Source: Archivesica marissinica
Taxonomy: Eukaryota > Mollusca > Bivalvia > Venerida > Vesicomyidae
Direction of reading: 5' to 3'
Length of the DNA: 64,000 nt
Assembly (NCBI GenBank): GCA_014843695.1
Contig: CM026400.1
Location: forward strand, 37,432,234 to 37,496,233
In this document: positions 31,001 through 42,039 of the stretch, piece after piece
How the letters are laid out: each line of letters begins with the position of its first letter
Position numbering within the stretch: position 1 is the stretch's first letter
Notes under the pieces: model-generated
Told to the model about the DNA's origin: nothing
The model's database searches: none
The model's input: only the letters and a program-made list of their open reading frames with translations
Translations under genes and position numbers: made by a program

Positions 31001-32589
31001 TGCCCCAGTCATCTAGCCTGAAACATGTCTACAACAGACGTTCCAATGTCCCATTTATCTAGCCTGAATCATGTCTACTACAGACGTTCCAATGCCTGCC
31101 CAAGTCATCTAGCCTGAATCATGTCTACCACAGACATTCCAATGCCCCAGTCATCTAGCCTGAATCATGTCTACAACATACGTTCCAATGCCCCAGTCAT
31201 CTGGCCTGAAACATGTCTACAACAGATGTTTCAATGTCCCAGACATCTTGCCTGAATCATGTCTATAACAGACGTTGCAATGCCCCAGTCATCTAGCCCG
31301 AAACATGCCTACAACAGTCGTTCCAGTACCCCAGTCATCTAGCCTGAAACATTTCTACAACAGACGTTCCAGTGCCCCAGTCATCTAGCCTGAAACATGT
31401 CTACAACAGACGTTCCAATGCCCCATTTATCTAGCCTGAATCATGTCTACTACAGACGTTCCAATGCCTACCCAAGTCATCTAGCCTGAATCATGTCTAC
31501 CACAGACATTCCAATGCCCCAGTCATCTAGCCTGAATCATGTCTACAGCAGACGTTCCAATGCCCCAGTCATCTAGCCTGAAACATGTCTACAACAGACA
31601 TTCCAATGCCCCAGTCATCTGGTCTGAATCATGGCTATAACATACGTTCCAATGCTCCAGTCATCTAGCCTGAATCATGTCTACAACAGACGTTCCAATG
31701 CCCAAGTCATCTAGCCTGAATCATTTCTACAACAAACGTTCCAATGCCCCAGTCATCTAGCCTGAAACATGTCTACAACAGACGTTCCAGTGCCCCAGTC
31801 ATCTAACCTTAAACATGTCTACAACAGACGTTCAAGTGCCCCAGTCATCTTGCCTGAAACATGTCTACAACACTCGTTCCAGTGCCCCAGTCATCTTGCC
31901 TGAATCATGTCTTTAACAGACGTTCCAATGCCCCAGACATCTAGCCTGCAACATGTCTACAACAGACATTCCAGTGCCCCAGTCATCTAGCCTGGAACAT
32001 GTCTACAACAGACGTTCCAATGCCCCAGTTATCTAGCCTGAAATATGTCTACAACAGACGTTCCAATGCCCCATTCATCTTGCCTGAAACATGTCTACAA
32101 CAGACGTTCCAGTGCCCCAGTCATCAAGCCTGAAACATGTCTACAACAGACTTTCCAATGCCCCAGTCATCTCGCCTGAATCATTTCTACAACAGATGTT
32201 CCAATGCCCCAGTCATCTGGCCTGAAACATGTCTACAACAGATGTTTCAATGCACCAGTCATCTTGCCTGAAACATGTCTACAACAGGCGTGCCAATGCC
32301 CCAGTCATCGTGCCTGAATCGTGTCTATAACAGTCGTTCCAGTGCCCCAGTCATCTAGCCTGAAACATTTCTACAACAGACGTTCCAGTGCCCCAGTCAT
32401 CTAGCCTGAAACATGTCTACAACAGACGTTCCAATGCCCCATTTATCTAGCCTGAATCATGTCTACTACAGACGTTCCAGTGCCCCAGTCATCTTGCCTG
32501 AAACATGTCACCAACAGACGTTCCAATGCCACAATCATCTTGCCTGAAACATGTCTATAACAGACGTTCCAATGCCCCAGACATCTAGC

Positions 32590-35260
32590 CTGAAACAGGT
32601 CTAAAACAGACGTTCCAGTGCCCCAGTCATCTAGCCTGAAACATGTCTACAACAGTCGTTCAAGTGCCCCAGTCATCTAGCCTGAAACATGTCTACAACA
32701 GACGTTCCAATGCCCCAGTTATCTAGCGTGAAACATGTCTAAAACAGACGTTCCAATGCCCCATTCATCTTGCCTGAAACATGTCTACAACAGACGTTCC
32801 AATGCCCCAGTCATCTAGCCTGAAACATGTCTACAACAGACGTTCCAGTGCCCCAGTCATCTAGCCTGAAACATGTCTAAAACAGACGTTCAAGTGCCCC
32901 AGTCATCTTGCCTGAAACATGTCTACAACACTCGTTCCAGTGCCCCAGTCATCTTGCCTGAATCATGTCTTCAACAGACTTTCCAATGCCCCAGACATCT
33001 AGCCTGCAACATGTCTACAACAGACATTCCAGTGCCCCAGTCATCTAGCCTGGAACATGTCAACAACAGACGTTCCAGTGCCCCAGTCGTCTATCCTGAA
33101 ACATGTCTACAACAGACGTTCAAGTGCCCCAGTCATCTAGCCTGAAACATGTCTACAAAAGACGTTCCAATGCCCCAGTTATCTAGCCTGAAATATGTCT
33201 ACAACAGACGTTCCAATGCCCCATTCATCTTGCCTGAAACATGTCTACAACAGACGTTCCAATGCCCCAGTCATCTAGCCTGAAAATTGTCTACAACAGA
33301 CGTTCCAGTGCCCCAGTCATCTAGCCTTAAACATGTCTACAACAGACGTTCAAGTGCCCCAGTCATCTTGCCTGAAACATGTCTACAACACTCGTTCCAG
33401 TGCCCCAGTCATCTTGTCTGAATCATGTCTTTAACAGACGTTCCAATGCCCCAGACATCTAGCCTGCAACATGTCTACAACAGACATTCCAGTGCCCCAG
33501 TCATCTAGCCTGGAACATGTCTACAACAGACGTTCCAATGCCCCAGTCATCTTGCCTGAAACATGTCTACAACAGACGTTCCAGTGCCCCAGTCATCTAA
33601 CCTGAAACATGTCTACAACAGACGTTTCAATGCCCCAGTCATCTAGCCTGAAACATGTCTACAACAGACGTTCCAATGCCCCAGTCATCTAGCCTGAAAC
33701 ATGTCTACAACAGACGTTCCAATGCCCCAGTCATCTAGCCTGAAACATGTCTACAACGGACGTTCCAGTGCCCCAGTCATCTAGCCTGAATCATGTCTAC
33801 AACAGACGTTCCAATTCCCCAGTCATCTAGCCTGAAACATGTCTAAAACAGACGTTCCAGTGCCCCAGTCATCTAGCCTGAAACATGTCTACAACAGTCG
33901 TTCAAGTGCCCCAGTCATCTAGCCTGAAACATGTCTACAACAGACGTTCCAATGCCCCAGTTATCTAGCGTGAAATATGTCTAAAACAGACGTTCCAATG
34001 CCCCATTCATCTTGCCTGAAACATGTCTACAACAGACGTTCCAATGCCCCAGTCATCTAGCCTGAAACATGTCTAAAACAGACGTTCCAGTGCCCCAGTC
34101 ATCTAGCCTGAAACATGTCTAAAACAGACGTTCAAGTGCCCCAGTCATCTTGCCTGAAACATGTCTACAACACTCGTTCCAGTGCCCCAGTCATCTTGCC
34201 TGAATCATGTCTTCAACAGAATTTCCAATGCCCCAGACATCTAGCCTGCAACATGTCTACAACAGACATTCCAGTGCCCCAGTCATCTAGCCTGGAACAT
34301 GTCAACAACAGACGTTCCAGTGCCCCAGTCGTCTATCCTGAAACATGTCTACAACAGACGTTCAAGTGCCCCATTCATCTAGCCTGAAACATGTCTACAA
34401 AAGACGTTCCAATGCCCCAGTTATCTAGCCTGAAATATGTCTACAACAGACGTTCCAATGCCCCATTCATCTTGCCTGAAACATGTCTACAACAGACGTT
34501 CCAATGCCCCAGTCATCTAGCCTGAAACATGTCTACAACAGACGTTCCAGTGCCCCAGTCATCTAGCCTTAAACATGTCTACAACAGACGTTCAAGTGCC
34601 CCAGTCATCTTGCCTGAAACATGTCTACAACACTCGTTCCAGTACTCCAGTCATCTTGTCTGAATCATGTCTTTAACAGACGTTCCAATGCCCCAGACAT
34701 CTAGCCTGAAACATGTCTACAACAGACGTTCCAGTGCCCCAGTCATCTAGCCTTAAACATGTCTACAACAGACGTTCAAGTGCCCCAGTCATCTTGCCTG
34801 AAACATGTCTACAACACTCGTTCCAGTACTCCAGTCATCTTGTCTGAATCATGTCTTTAACAGACGTTCCAATGCCCCAGACATCTAGCCTGCAACATGT
34901 CTACAACAGACATTCCAGTGCCCCAGTCATCTAGCCTGGAACATGTCTACAACAGACGTTCCAATGCCCCAGTCATCTTGCCTGAAACATGTCTACAACA
35001 GACGTTCCAGTGCCCCAGTCATCTAACCTGAAACATGTCTACAACAGACGTTTCAATGCCCCAGTCATCTAGCCTGAAACATGTCTACAACAGACGTTCC
35101 AATGCCCCAGTCATCTAGCCTGAAACATGTCTACAACAGACGTTCCAATGCCACAGTCATCTAGCCTGAAACATATCTACAACAGACGTTCCAGTGCCCC
35201 AGTCATCTAGCCTGAATCATGTCTACAATAGACGTTCCAATTCCCCAGTCATCTAGCCTG
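32590..35260 (+). repeat. 27-unit (1242-bp) higher-order block in two copies, with a nested 4-unit duplication
   Basis: CAGTCGTTCAAG occurs at 32,653 and 33,895, and ATCTTGTC at 33,411 and 34,653; both offsets are exactly 1242 = 27 x 46. Inside copy 2 a further 184-bp (4 x 46) duplication repeats the CCAGTACTCCAGTCATCTTG segment at about 34,640 and 34,824. Downstream units are then offset by 1426 = 31 x 46. Confidence 0.88.
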
Positions 35261-35429
35261 AATCATGTCTACAACAGACGTTCCAGTGCCCCAGTCATCT
35301 TGCCTGAATCATGTCTACAACAGACGTTCCAATGCCCCAGTCATCTAGCCTGAAACATGTCTACAACAGACGTTCCAATGCCCCAGTCATCTTGCCTGAA
35401 TCATGTATTCAACAGACGTTCCAATGCCA

Positions 35430-37866
35430 TTATTTCATCGTGGACAACAGCAGGAAATGCAATGTTGTCATTTATCGCCAGATTGGATTTGAAAAAATGG
35501 ATGAAACTGAATTAGCATAAATAGTAAATATATTGGACAGTAATATTTTAACTATATACATATATTTAACACTATATTTGAATTAACATGTACAATGCGC
35601 ATTATGACATTGTCGCATAACTAGCACGTGACCTTCCTGAGCAGACGATGAAATTTCTCATTTTACAAAAACAAACACATATGTCTTTATATTTACCTCT
35701 GTGTAAGGGATGTTAGGCTACACATAAATGGGATTAATGAAAACATACTTTCAAATAAAATAAAAATATGCGCAGTTTACTCTTGATACATAATATATGA
35801 AACCATAAGTATCAAAGCACCTGTTTTGAGAGCAAAGATATAATTCGTGTTCCCAATGTAAACACAATTCACATGAATAAATAAAGGCCGATATCAGGTA
35901 TGTTGACGATACTGGCCAGTATAAAATGTTAATTGCTCTTGCCGGATATTATTATTTTCTTAAGTCGTGCAAACAACTTACAAAAAACTCTTGTTGACAG
36001 TTTTAGCTTCATCGCGTGACCTTGCTGCTTAATTCAGCTATCGCAACGGTGTCGAGTCTATATGGGGGAACTCAAGACTTCAGGACACATATGCACGGAG
36101 CACTTGTTATTTTTTATTTATCCACCATAACTTGTTGAATATCTTATTTTGACATAGTACATCATTGAATAAAAACACTTAGTGGTCTTAATCAGAAATA
36201 GTATAGAAACTATTGTTCGCGTTAGTGGTAGATTTTTTAAATTCAGATAGCTACCTGAATTGCTCAAACACCGTATCAATTCTGTGGAAATATTTCTCCC
36301 AATGATTTGTTTGTTTACATTCGTCTGCTGGAACATTTACGCGATAGTTGTTTCAGGCTACCGGATACACGTAACGGAATGATATTGAACCATGCTTCAG
36401 CTCTGTCAGCGAAACTATATAAATATTTTAAATACGGATGTAAATGGACAAATACGCCGAGCATAGGAATACGTCGAGCATAGCTTCGACCACTCTAAAT
36501 GTACATGCATATTTTCGGATGTTCACACCATTTTTCTTATGTAGTTTTATCATTTTCTTTCAGTTCGACGTATATAAATAAACGTAGTATAATATACATG
36601 CCTATGGTTACACACTAATAATACAACATAACAAAAGCAAATGGGTCGGGCAACAAGTTCTAACAACATTACATAACAACCAGAAGTTATGGACTCTAAA
36701 TGTGATAATTTTATAATGAATAATCGTCATGAAATCACACCGAAAATCGTTTTGTTTCTATCCAATCGTCTGTGAACATAGGAATAGGTGCGCACTTGCA
36801 GACCACGTGGTGTTTATCGGCCAATGGATTAGTGGGAATCACGTTTTCGTCGCAATCAAAGAGATTTTTGAAAAAATTCGATTGCTTTAGAGCCGTTGAT
36901 AAGTTGGAAGCATATAAGATCGTAGTTCAAAAATAGCATCAGCTGAAAATACGTCATCTCTAGTTTATTTCGGTACCAAATACATAGGGCAAAATCGCGG
37001 GACAGTATCATCGGAAAACACCACCTACCCGGCTTAGATCTTTTGTTTCACTGCGATTAATAACAATGGCAATTAACACCAAGCTGATTAAAATGTGTTT
37101 TTAATGACTTAAATTACACAAATACGTGCTTCTATCACGTTTATTATAAAGATAAATGATTATAAAATGCCATTATACAATAATCTGAAAATTGTTAAAA
37201 TACCATTGTGTTGACTTATAATTATCTGCCTTACGATAATCCCGACTTACGACTGATTTTGATATGGCGGGTCACATATGTGTATACTATTAAGCTATGT
37301 TGTATTTATGATCGACTCAAGGGCAGTAACTCTGATTGGCGGGGGATAACGCACAATGGTGAAGTGTTACGGTGAAAATATTGAAATTTTAATGACTTCA
37401 ATGGATTTTTAAAAATCAATCCAAGGGCAATAACACTGGCTTTACAATTGCAATGTGGGTCAGACTTGCAGGGCAGCACAGCACAATGGTGATCTAATTG
37501 TATTGCCTTACGATAATCCCGACTTACGACTGATTTTGATATGGCGGGTCACATATGTAAATATGATGTGAATAATAGGATTTCTTATCTTATATATATA
37601 TAATTTATGGGCATTTCTTAATTTGATAGTTAAACAAGTACTGACGTCATAAGCGACCAACATTACAGATTATAAAATGTCATTAATGATGGCGTGTCGT
37701 TGCAAACGTTCTTTCAAAAACATCTGTTATGTGTCTGTCACTAAACAAGTCACAGCTTTCTCAATTGGTAACATATTGTGTTGGCATGTTCGGGATTTGT
37801 TAAAGAGACGGTGTCATATAGGGCTGCCCTATCACCATCATTAGCTCCTTTTTGTGTGTCGCCCGC
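35430..37866. other. AT-rich non-coding stretch with a 54-bp direct repeat
   Basis: I see no supported gene here. The one clear structure is a perfect 54-bp direct repeat at 37,228-37,281 and 37,505-37,558, beginning GCCTTACGATAATCCCGACT. The spacer holds two related AAGGGCA(G/A)TAAC motifs. The short open frames on both strands lack any recognisable family signal. Confidence 0.6.
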
Positions 37867-38763
37867 CATATGCAATTATGGTATATGCTATTATGATATA
37901 TGCTATTATGATATATGCTATTATGGTATATGCTATTATGATATATGCTATTATGGTATATGCTATTATGGTTTATGGTATATGCTATTATGGTATATGC
38001 TATTATGATATATGCTATTATGATATATGCTATTATGGTATATGCTATTATGGTATATGCTATTATGGTATATGCTATTATGGTATATGCTATTATGGTA
38101 TATGCTATTATGGTATATGCTATTATGGTATATGCTATTATGGTATATGCTATTATGGTATATGCTATTATGGTATATGCTATTATGGTATATGCTATTA
38201 TGATATATGCTATTATGGTATATGCTATTATGGTATATGCTATTATGGTATATGCTATTATGGTATATGCTATTATGGTATATGCTATTATGGTATATGC
38301 TATTATGGTATATGCTATTATCTATATGCTATTATGGTATATGCTATTATGGTATATGCTATTATGCTATATGCTATTATGGTATATGCTATTATGGTAT
38401 ATGCTATTATGGTATATGCTATTATGCCATATGCTATTATGGTATATGCTATTATGGTATATGCTATTATGGTATATGCTATTATGGTATATGCTATTAT
38501 GCTATTATGATATATGCTATTATGGTATATTCTATTATGGTATATGCTATTATGCTATTATGATATATGCTATTATGGTATATGCTATTATGGTATATGC
38601 TATTATGGTATATGCTATTATGCCATATGCTATTATGGTATATGCTATTATGGTATATGCTATTATGGTATATGCTATTATGGTATATTCTATTATGGTA
38701 TATGCTATTATGCTATTATGATATATGCTATTATGGTATATGCTATTATGGTATATGCTATTA
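37867..38763 (+). repeat. 15-bp minisatellite, about 60 copies
   Basis: The unit is TATGCTATTATGGTA. Variants include GATATA for GGTATA, GCCATA, GCTATA and TATTC, and an 8-bp CTATTATG addition that resets the phase near 38,500, 38,550 and 38,710. As 15 is a multiple of 3 and the unit has no stop in any plus frame, long overlapping open frames of up to 258 codons appear (YAIMV, CYYGI and MLLWY repeats). They are artefacts of the repeat. The array ends about 115 bp before the exon at 38,878. Confidence 0.95.
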
Positions 38764-38877
38764 ACTATATCGGTTATATATACATTAGTATGTATAGCTT
38801 ATGCTAATGGAAAAGAATTAACACTGTACTTTTACAAAGAAAGATTAATTTTATTAACACCTCTATTTTTATAACAG

Positions 38878-38982
38878 AGATGCATATGCTGGTGAATGCA
38901 CGGCCTATTACTCTTGTTCAGGGAAATGTTCAAAGAGTTACACCACCTCATGTGGTAGGTGGGGGTTGACAAGATGCACGAG
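38878..38982 (+). CDS. Exon: Cys-rich EMI-like segment of an extracellular EGF-repeat protein
   Basis: This is the most upstream exon I can support. It follows an acceptor ending TTTTTATAACAG and ends at a donor GTAAGATC. The open frame begins with one base completing a codon and ends with two bases (phase 2), which joins exactly to the one-base start of the exon at 45,436. The 34 codons encode a Cys-, Tyr- and Ser-rich peptide with CTAYYSCSGKC and TSCGRWGLTRC. With the next exon (CAKTC, DCCNGYTGSGC) this resembles the Cys spacing of EMI domains that precede EGF repeats in secreted animal proteins. The signal peptide and first exon must lie upstream and I did not find them. The family name is inference; the exon call rests on splice sites, phase match and cysteine pattern. 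Confidence 0.6.
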
Positions 38983-39229
38983 GTAAGATCTAGTTTATAC
39001 CAGCAGTTGCACGAACAACATTGATGTTGCAGACATGACACAGAACTCCATTATACAGATAGATAGATACTTCCTATAGATATGTCCTCCAATTCGGAGA
39101 GCAAAACATTATAAACATATATCAATGTATATTGACTATATACATGCATCATACAGTGAGTGACAAACCATACAATTACATACATATGTATACATATTAT
39201 TATTTTGCACTCTATTTCCAGCGGTTATA

Positions 39230-39572
39230 TGAACAGTCTGAACCTACAATATATCAAGCAGACACATGAACAGTTCAAAAGCTATACCAAAGCAGTCTCA
39301 TATGAACAGTTCATACAGTATATCTAGCAGTCACAGAAACAGTTCATACAGTATATCTAGCAGTCACAGAAACAGTTCATACAGTATATCTAGCAGTCAC
39401 AGAAACAGTTCATACAGTATATCTAGCAGTCACAGAAACAGTTCATACAGTATATCTAGCAGTCACAGAAACAATACAGTATATCTAGCAGTCACAGAAA
39501 CAGTTCATACAGTATATCTAGCAGTCACAGAAACAGTTCATGCAATATACCAAGCAGCTATATGAACAATTC
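39230..39572 (+). repeat. 33-bp minisatellite, about 8-9 copies
   Basis: The unit starts ACAGTTCATACAGTATATCT and is 33 bp long; 33 is a multiple of 3, so an 11-residue repeat (NSSYSISSSHR) reads open at 39,266-39,565. One copy near 39,470 lacks GTTCATAC. Flanking copies are degenerate. It lies in intron 1 of the EGF-repeat gene and carries no sign of real coding. Confidence 0.9.
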
Positions 39573-40639
39573 ATACTGCCCTGTTAAAATGGATAGCGTC
39601 AGTGTCAGAGTTTTAGACATTTAGCATTCCTAAATATTATAAATATATATATATAAATATTGTGACATGCAAACGGGACAACAGAATATGGACAACCGGT
39701 AGCGACGATAAATAAACGTAAATCACAAACGGGACCATCAACCTTTCTTGGATTAATCATCACAAATGTACCATAACCCTATGAACCATAATCCCATAAA
39801 GCCTTCATAAGAAAGCAGTACGTGTTACTGCCAATGTGCTTTGCACCTGCTATTCTGTGTTGACTCTTGGTCTGGTTATTGCTTTAAGTTGGCTTTATAT
39901 ACTGTTAATTATCGCTGCCGATGTTCACCTGTAGCTTATCAATTGCCAGCATGATGTCAGATGTCAGATGTACTTGATATTTCGAACCATATAGCCATTT
40001 AAATATTCGAAGTCTGCAACAAAAACTATATTTGCTTTATGCAGAACTTAGCTAATTTGATATGCTTGCCTTTTCTGAGACATGTCTGAACAACTCGATC
40101 TCCACAGAGGAAATCATGTTTCCTAATTTCCACAAACCTGGGCGAAGGAATCGTGTTGGTCATGGTAGTGACATAATATTGTTACGCGCTAACCGGGGTC
40201 AATCTAGTGGGCAGACGGGATGAAGGACGTAGGCTGATCACAGCGGACAGTTGACTAAGTGATGACAACGACGATATGATGTACCTCTTTCGTGCTTTGC
40301 TATACAGCAACTGATATGCATATGCGTGACTGTTAACGACAATTATTAATATTACAAACTGGCCAAGAAACCCGAATTATATCATGAAATGACACTTAAA
40401 ACGCACCAAATGCTTAAAATGTCGTCTGCTATTTCATAAAACAGGCAAAGATTTCCGGCTATTCCAGAGTGTTGGAGGCCAAGAATGACATTCTGCTCGG
40501 TATTTATACTAACACACAACGACGTATGGGACGTGCAACCTGTGGGCGCACACTGTGTAATCCATACATCGCAGTGCACGTGGGTGCCCCACATGTCGCA
40601 TGACGCTGCCCACATTTCGCATTACGTCAAAAACAAAGT
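39573..40639. other. Intronic, no recognisable feature
   Basis: AT-rich intron DNA with a short TA microsatellite near 39,640-39,660. Opposing short open frames near 40,380-40,720 overlap each other and show no family signal. Confidence 0.5.
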
Positions 40640-41390
40640 TGTACACAGGTACTCACAACTAAAAACTAAAATAAGATTGTTGCAGCAACTAAGCACCGCA
40701 TACATATCAATAGCATAAATTCAGACTTTGCAATGAAACTCTCCGACAAGCTAAAGAATGGATCTAAACAATCTAACAACGCAATTCCTCAATTACAACA
40801 CACAGACACACCTACCTTCTATTACAATGCAAAACTTCTTAACAGCTACTTTCAGAAACAGACAAACATTAATGATGACATCAGACATGTACCATATCTC
40901 GGCCCACAGCATTCCATGATTCGATTGAATGAAATAAATATCATGGTACATGAAGTACTGGTGTTTTAAAGTCTTTACAAGTCGACAAAGCGGCATGGTC
41001 AAATGGAATATGCACAAATAAATCCTCTATGAAGCTCCTCAAGAGCTATCTCAACCCTAATCTTCTGCTCAATCAGGGTTCATACCGGGTGAATCAACTG
41101 TAAACCAGCTGACGTACACATACGATACACGCTGTATATCTCTAGATAATGGTCTTGATGTGATATTCTTCTGCGATATAAGTAAAGCTTTTGATAAAGT
41201 ATGGCATGTATATTTGCAAACTTATTACATGCAGGTATATGCGTTCCTTATATTCAATAATATTTCGATTTTCTGTCGAATGAAAGACAAAGAGGTGTTC
41301 TTCCTGGTATCAAATATACATGGCCAAACATAAGAACCGTAGTTCTACAGGGGTCAATTCTAGGTCCTATGCTTACATAAAATTACTATT
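40640..41390 (+). mobile_element. Non-LTR retrotransposon fragment (reverse-transcriptase region), degenerate
   Basis: Conceptual translation, with frameshifts, gives a run of reverse-transcriptase landmarks in the right order. They are a linker region at 40,733-40,969, then SLQVDKAA, a FIPGESTVNQLTY block near 41,078, FFCDISKAFDKVWH near 41,165 (the catalytic palm D and the AFD motif), LSNERQRGV near 41,275, and VLQGSILGPML near 41,340 (the PQGS-type motif). The YADD box and the 3' end are missing, and there is no endonuclease. Stops and indels make it a dead fragment. It lies in intron 1 and is of a different subfamily from LINEs A and B. Confidence 0.75.
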
Positions 41391-42039
41391 ATTACATGTA
41401 TTTCTGGAGGCGTCGCCCCAATTAATCAAGGGTGGGGGCAATAAATAAGCATATCCAAAATGTATTAATATATGCACTAAATGAACAGTTTCGCATTATG
41501 CTTACAAATGACCGTCATGTGTGAATATTGTTTACCATAACTACTGTTGTGAATACCGCATGCAGTTAATTCAGTCTGTTACATTCGACAATAGCATTAT
41601 TGTGACTGAAAACAACAATGGTTTTCAAAATGGCTACCATGCTTAACGTCAATCTGGTACCACTAAATATAGCTTTGATGTTCATGTTTTGCTAAACTGC
41701 ACATAATTTCATAAGGTGTCCTCTAACTATGTAGAGAATCCTATGTGTTAAAGATCTTATTGCAAAGGAATGCATCTGACCTTGTAAGTGTAAACTATGT
41801 CGGTACAGACCACAGCAGAATCGCAAAATAAGAACACTTAAGCGGACATGAAGACACTATTCGAAGCATCCAACATTCTCTGACAAGTGATCACAAAGGC
41901 GGCGAAATAGAATTTCAGCGTCCAACAATCGGACATAATTGATTCACATGTACTGACAGAGTTGTATACATTATTCCTGTGAATTTTGCCAGGAACAACG
42001 TCCACTCTCCCGTCTAACATGACTGAGGCCAACAGATCA

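Larger units (their letters stand above)
1..35429 (+). repeat. 46-bp tandem satellite array (about 770 units)
   Basis: The whole stretch is head-to-tail copies of one 46-bp unit; a clean consensus copy lies at 3961-4006. Units begin CATGTCTACAACAGACGTTC and end CATCTAGCCTGAAA. Common variants are GAAAC/GAATC, AATG/AGTG, CATCTAG/CATCTTG/CATCTGG, and a 4-bp insertion giving AATGCCTGCCCCAG. The array enters from the left edge and ends abruptly at 35,429. No other element interrupts it. Because 46 leaves remainder 1 on division by 3, a frame runs through all three phases in 138 bp, and the usual TAG and TGA end it. The short open frames of 62-102 codons arise only where CATCTAG has become CATCTTG or a TGA is mutated. 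They are not genes. Function is unknown; heterochromatic or pericentromeric satellite is the ordinary reading. Confidence 0.98.

Noticed and set aside
12425..34387. Open frames of 62-102 codons (MSTTDV..., MSKTDV...) as a repeat-protein gene family
   Set aside because: They are the 46-bp satellite read through its three phases; they appear wherever CATCTAG has become CATCTTG, with no splice sites or codon constraint.
1..35429. CRISPR array
   Set aside because: The units are contiguous with no unique spacers, and the surroundings are animal DNA.
1..35429. CENP-B box in the satellite
   Set aside because: I looked for the CTTCG...CGGG pattern and did not find it in the consensus unit.
35311..35520. 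Small gene running from the last satellite units into unique DNA
   Set aside because: Only about 30 codons are unique; an open run of this length is expected by chance and shows no family signal.
37854..38807. YAIMV/CYYGI repeat proteins of up to 258 residues
   Set aside because: A 15-bp repeat without stops gives open frames in every plus phase; no start context or flanking coding sequence supports them.
38832..39041. Minus-strand 69-codon Cys-rich frame
   Set aside because: Shadow of the plus-strand exon at 38,878-38,982, which has splice sites and a phase match.
39266..39565. Ser-rich 99-codon repeat protein
   Set aside because: Frame of a 33-bp minisatellite; it breaks where one copy has an 8-bp deletion.
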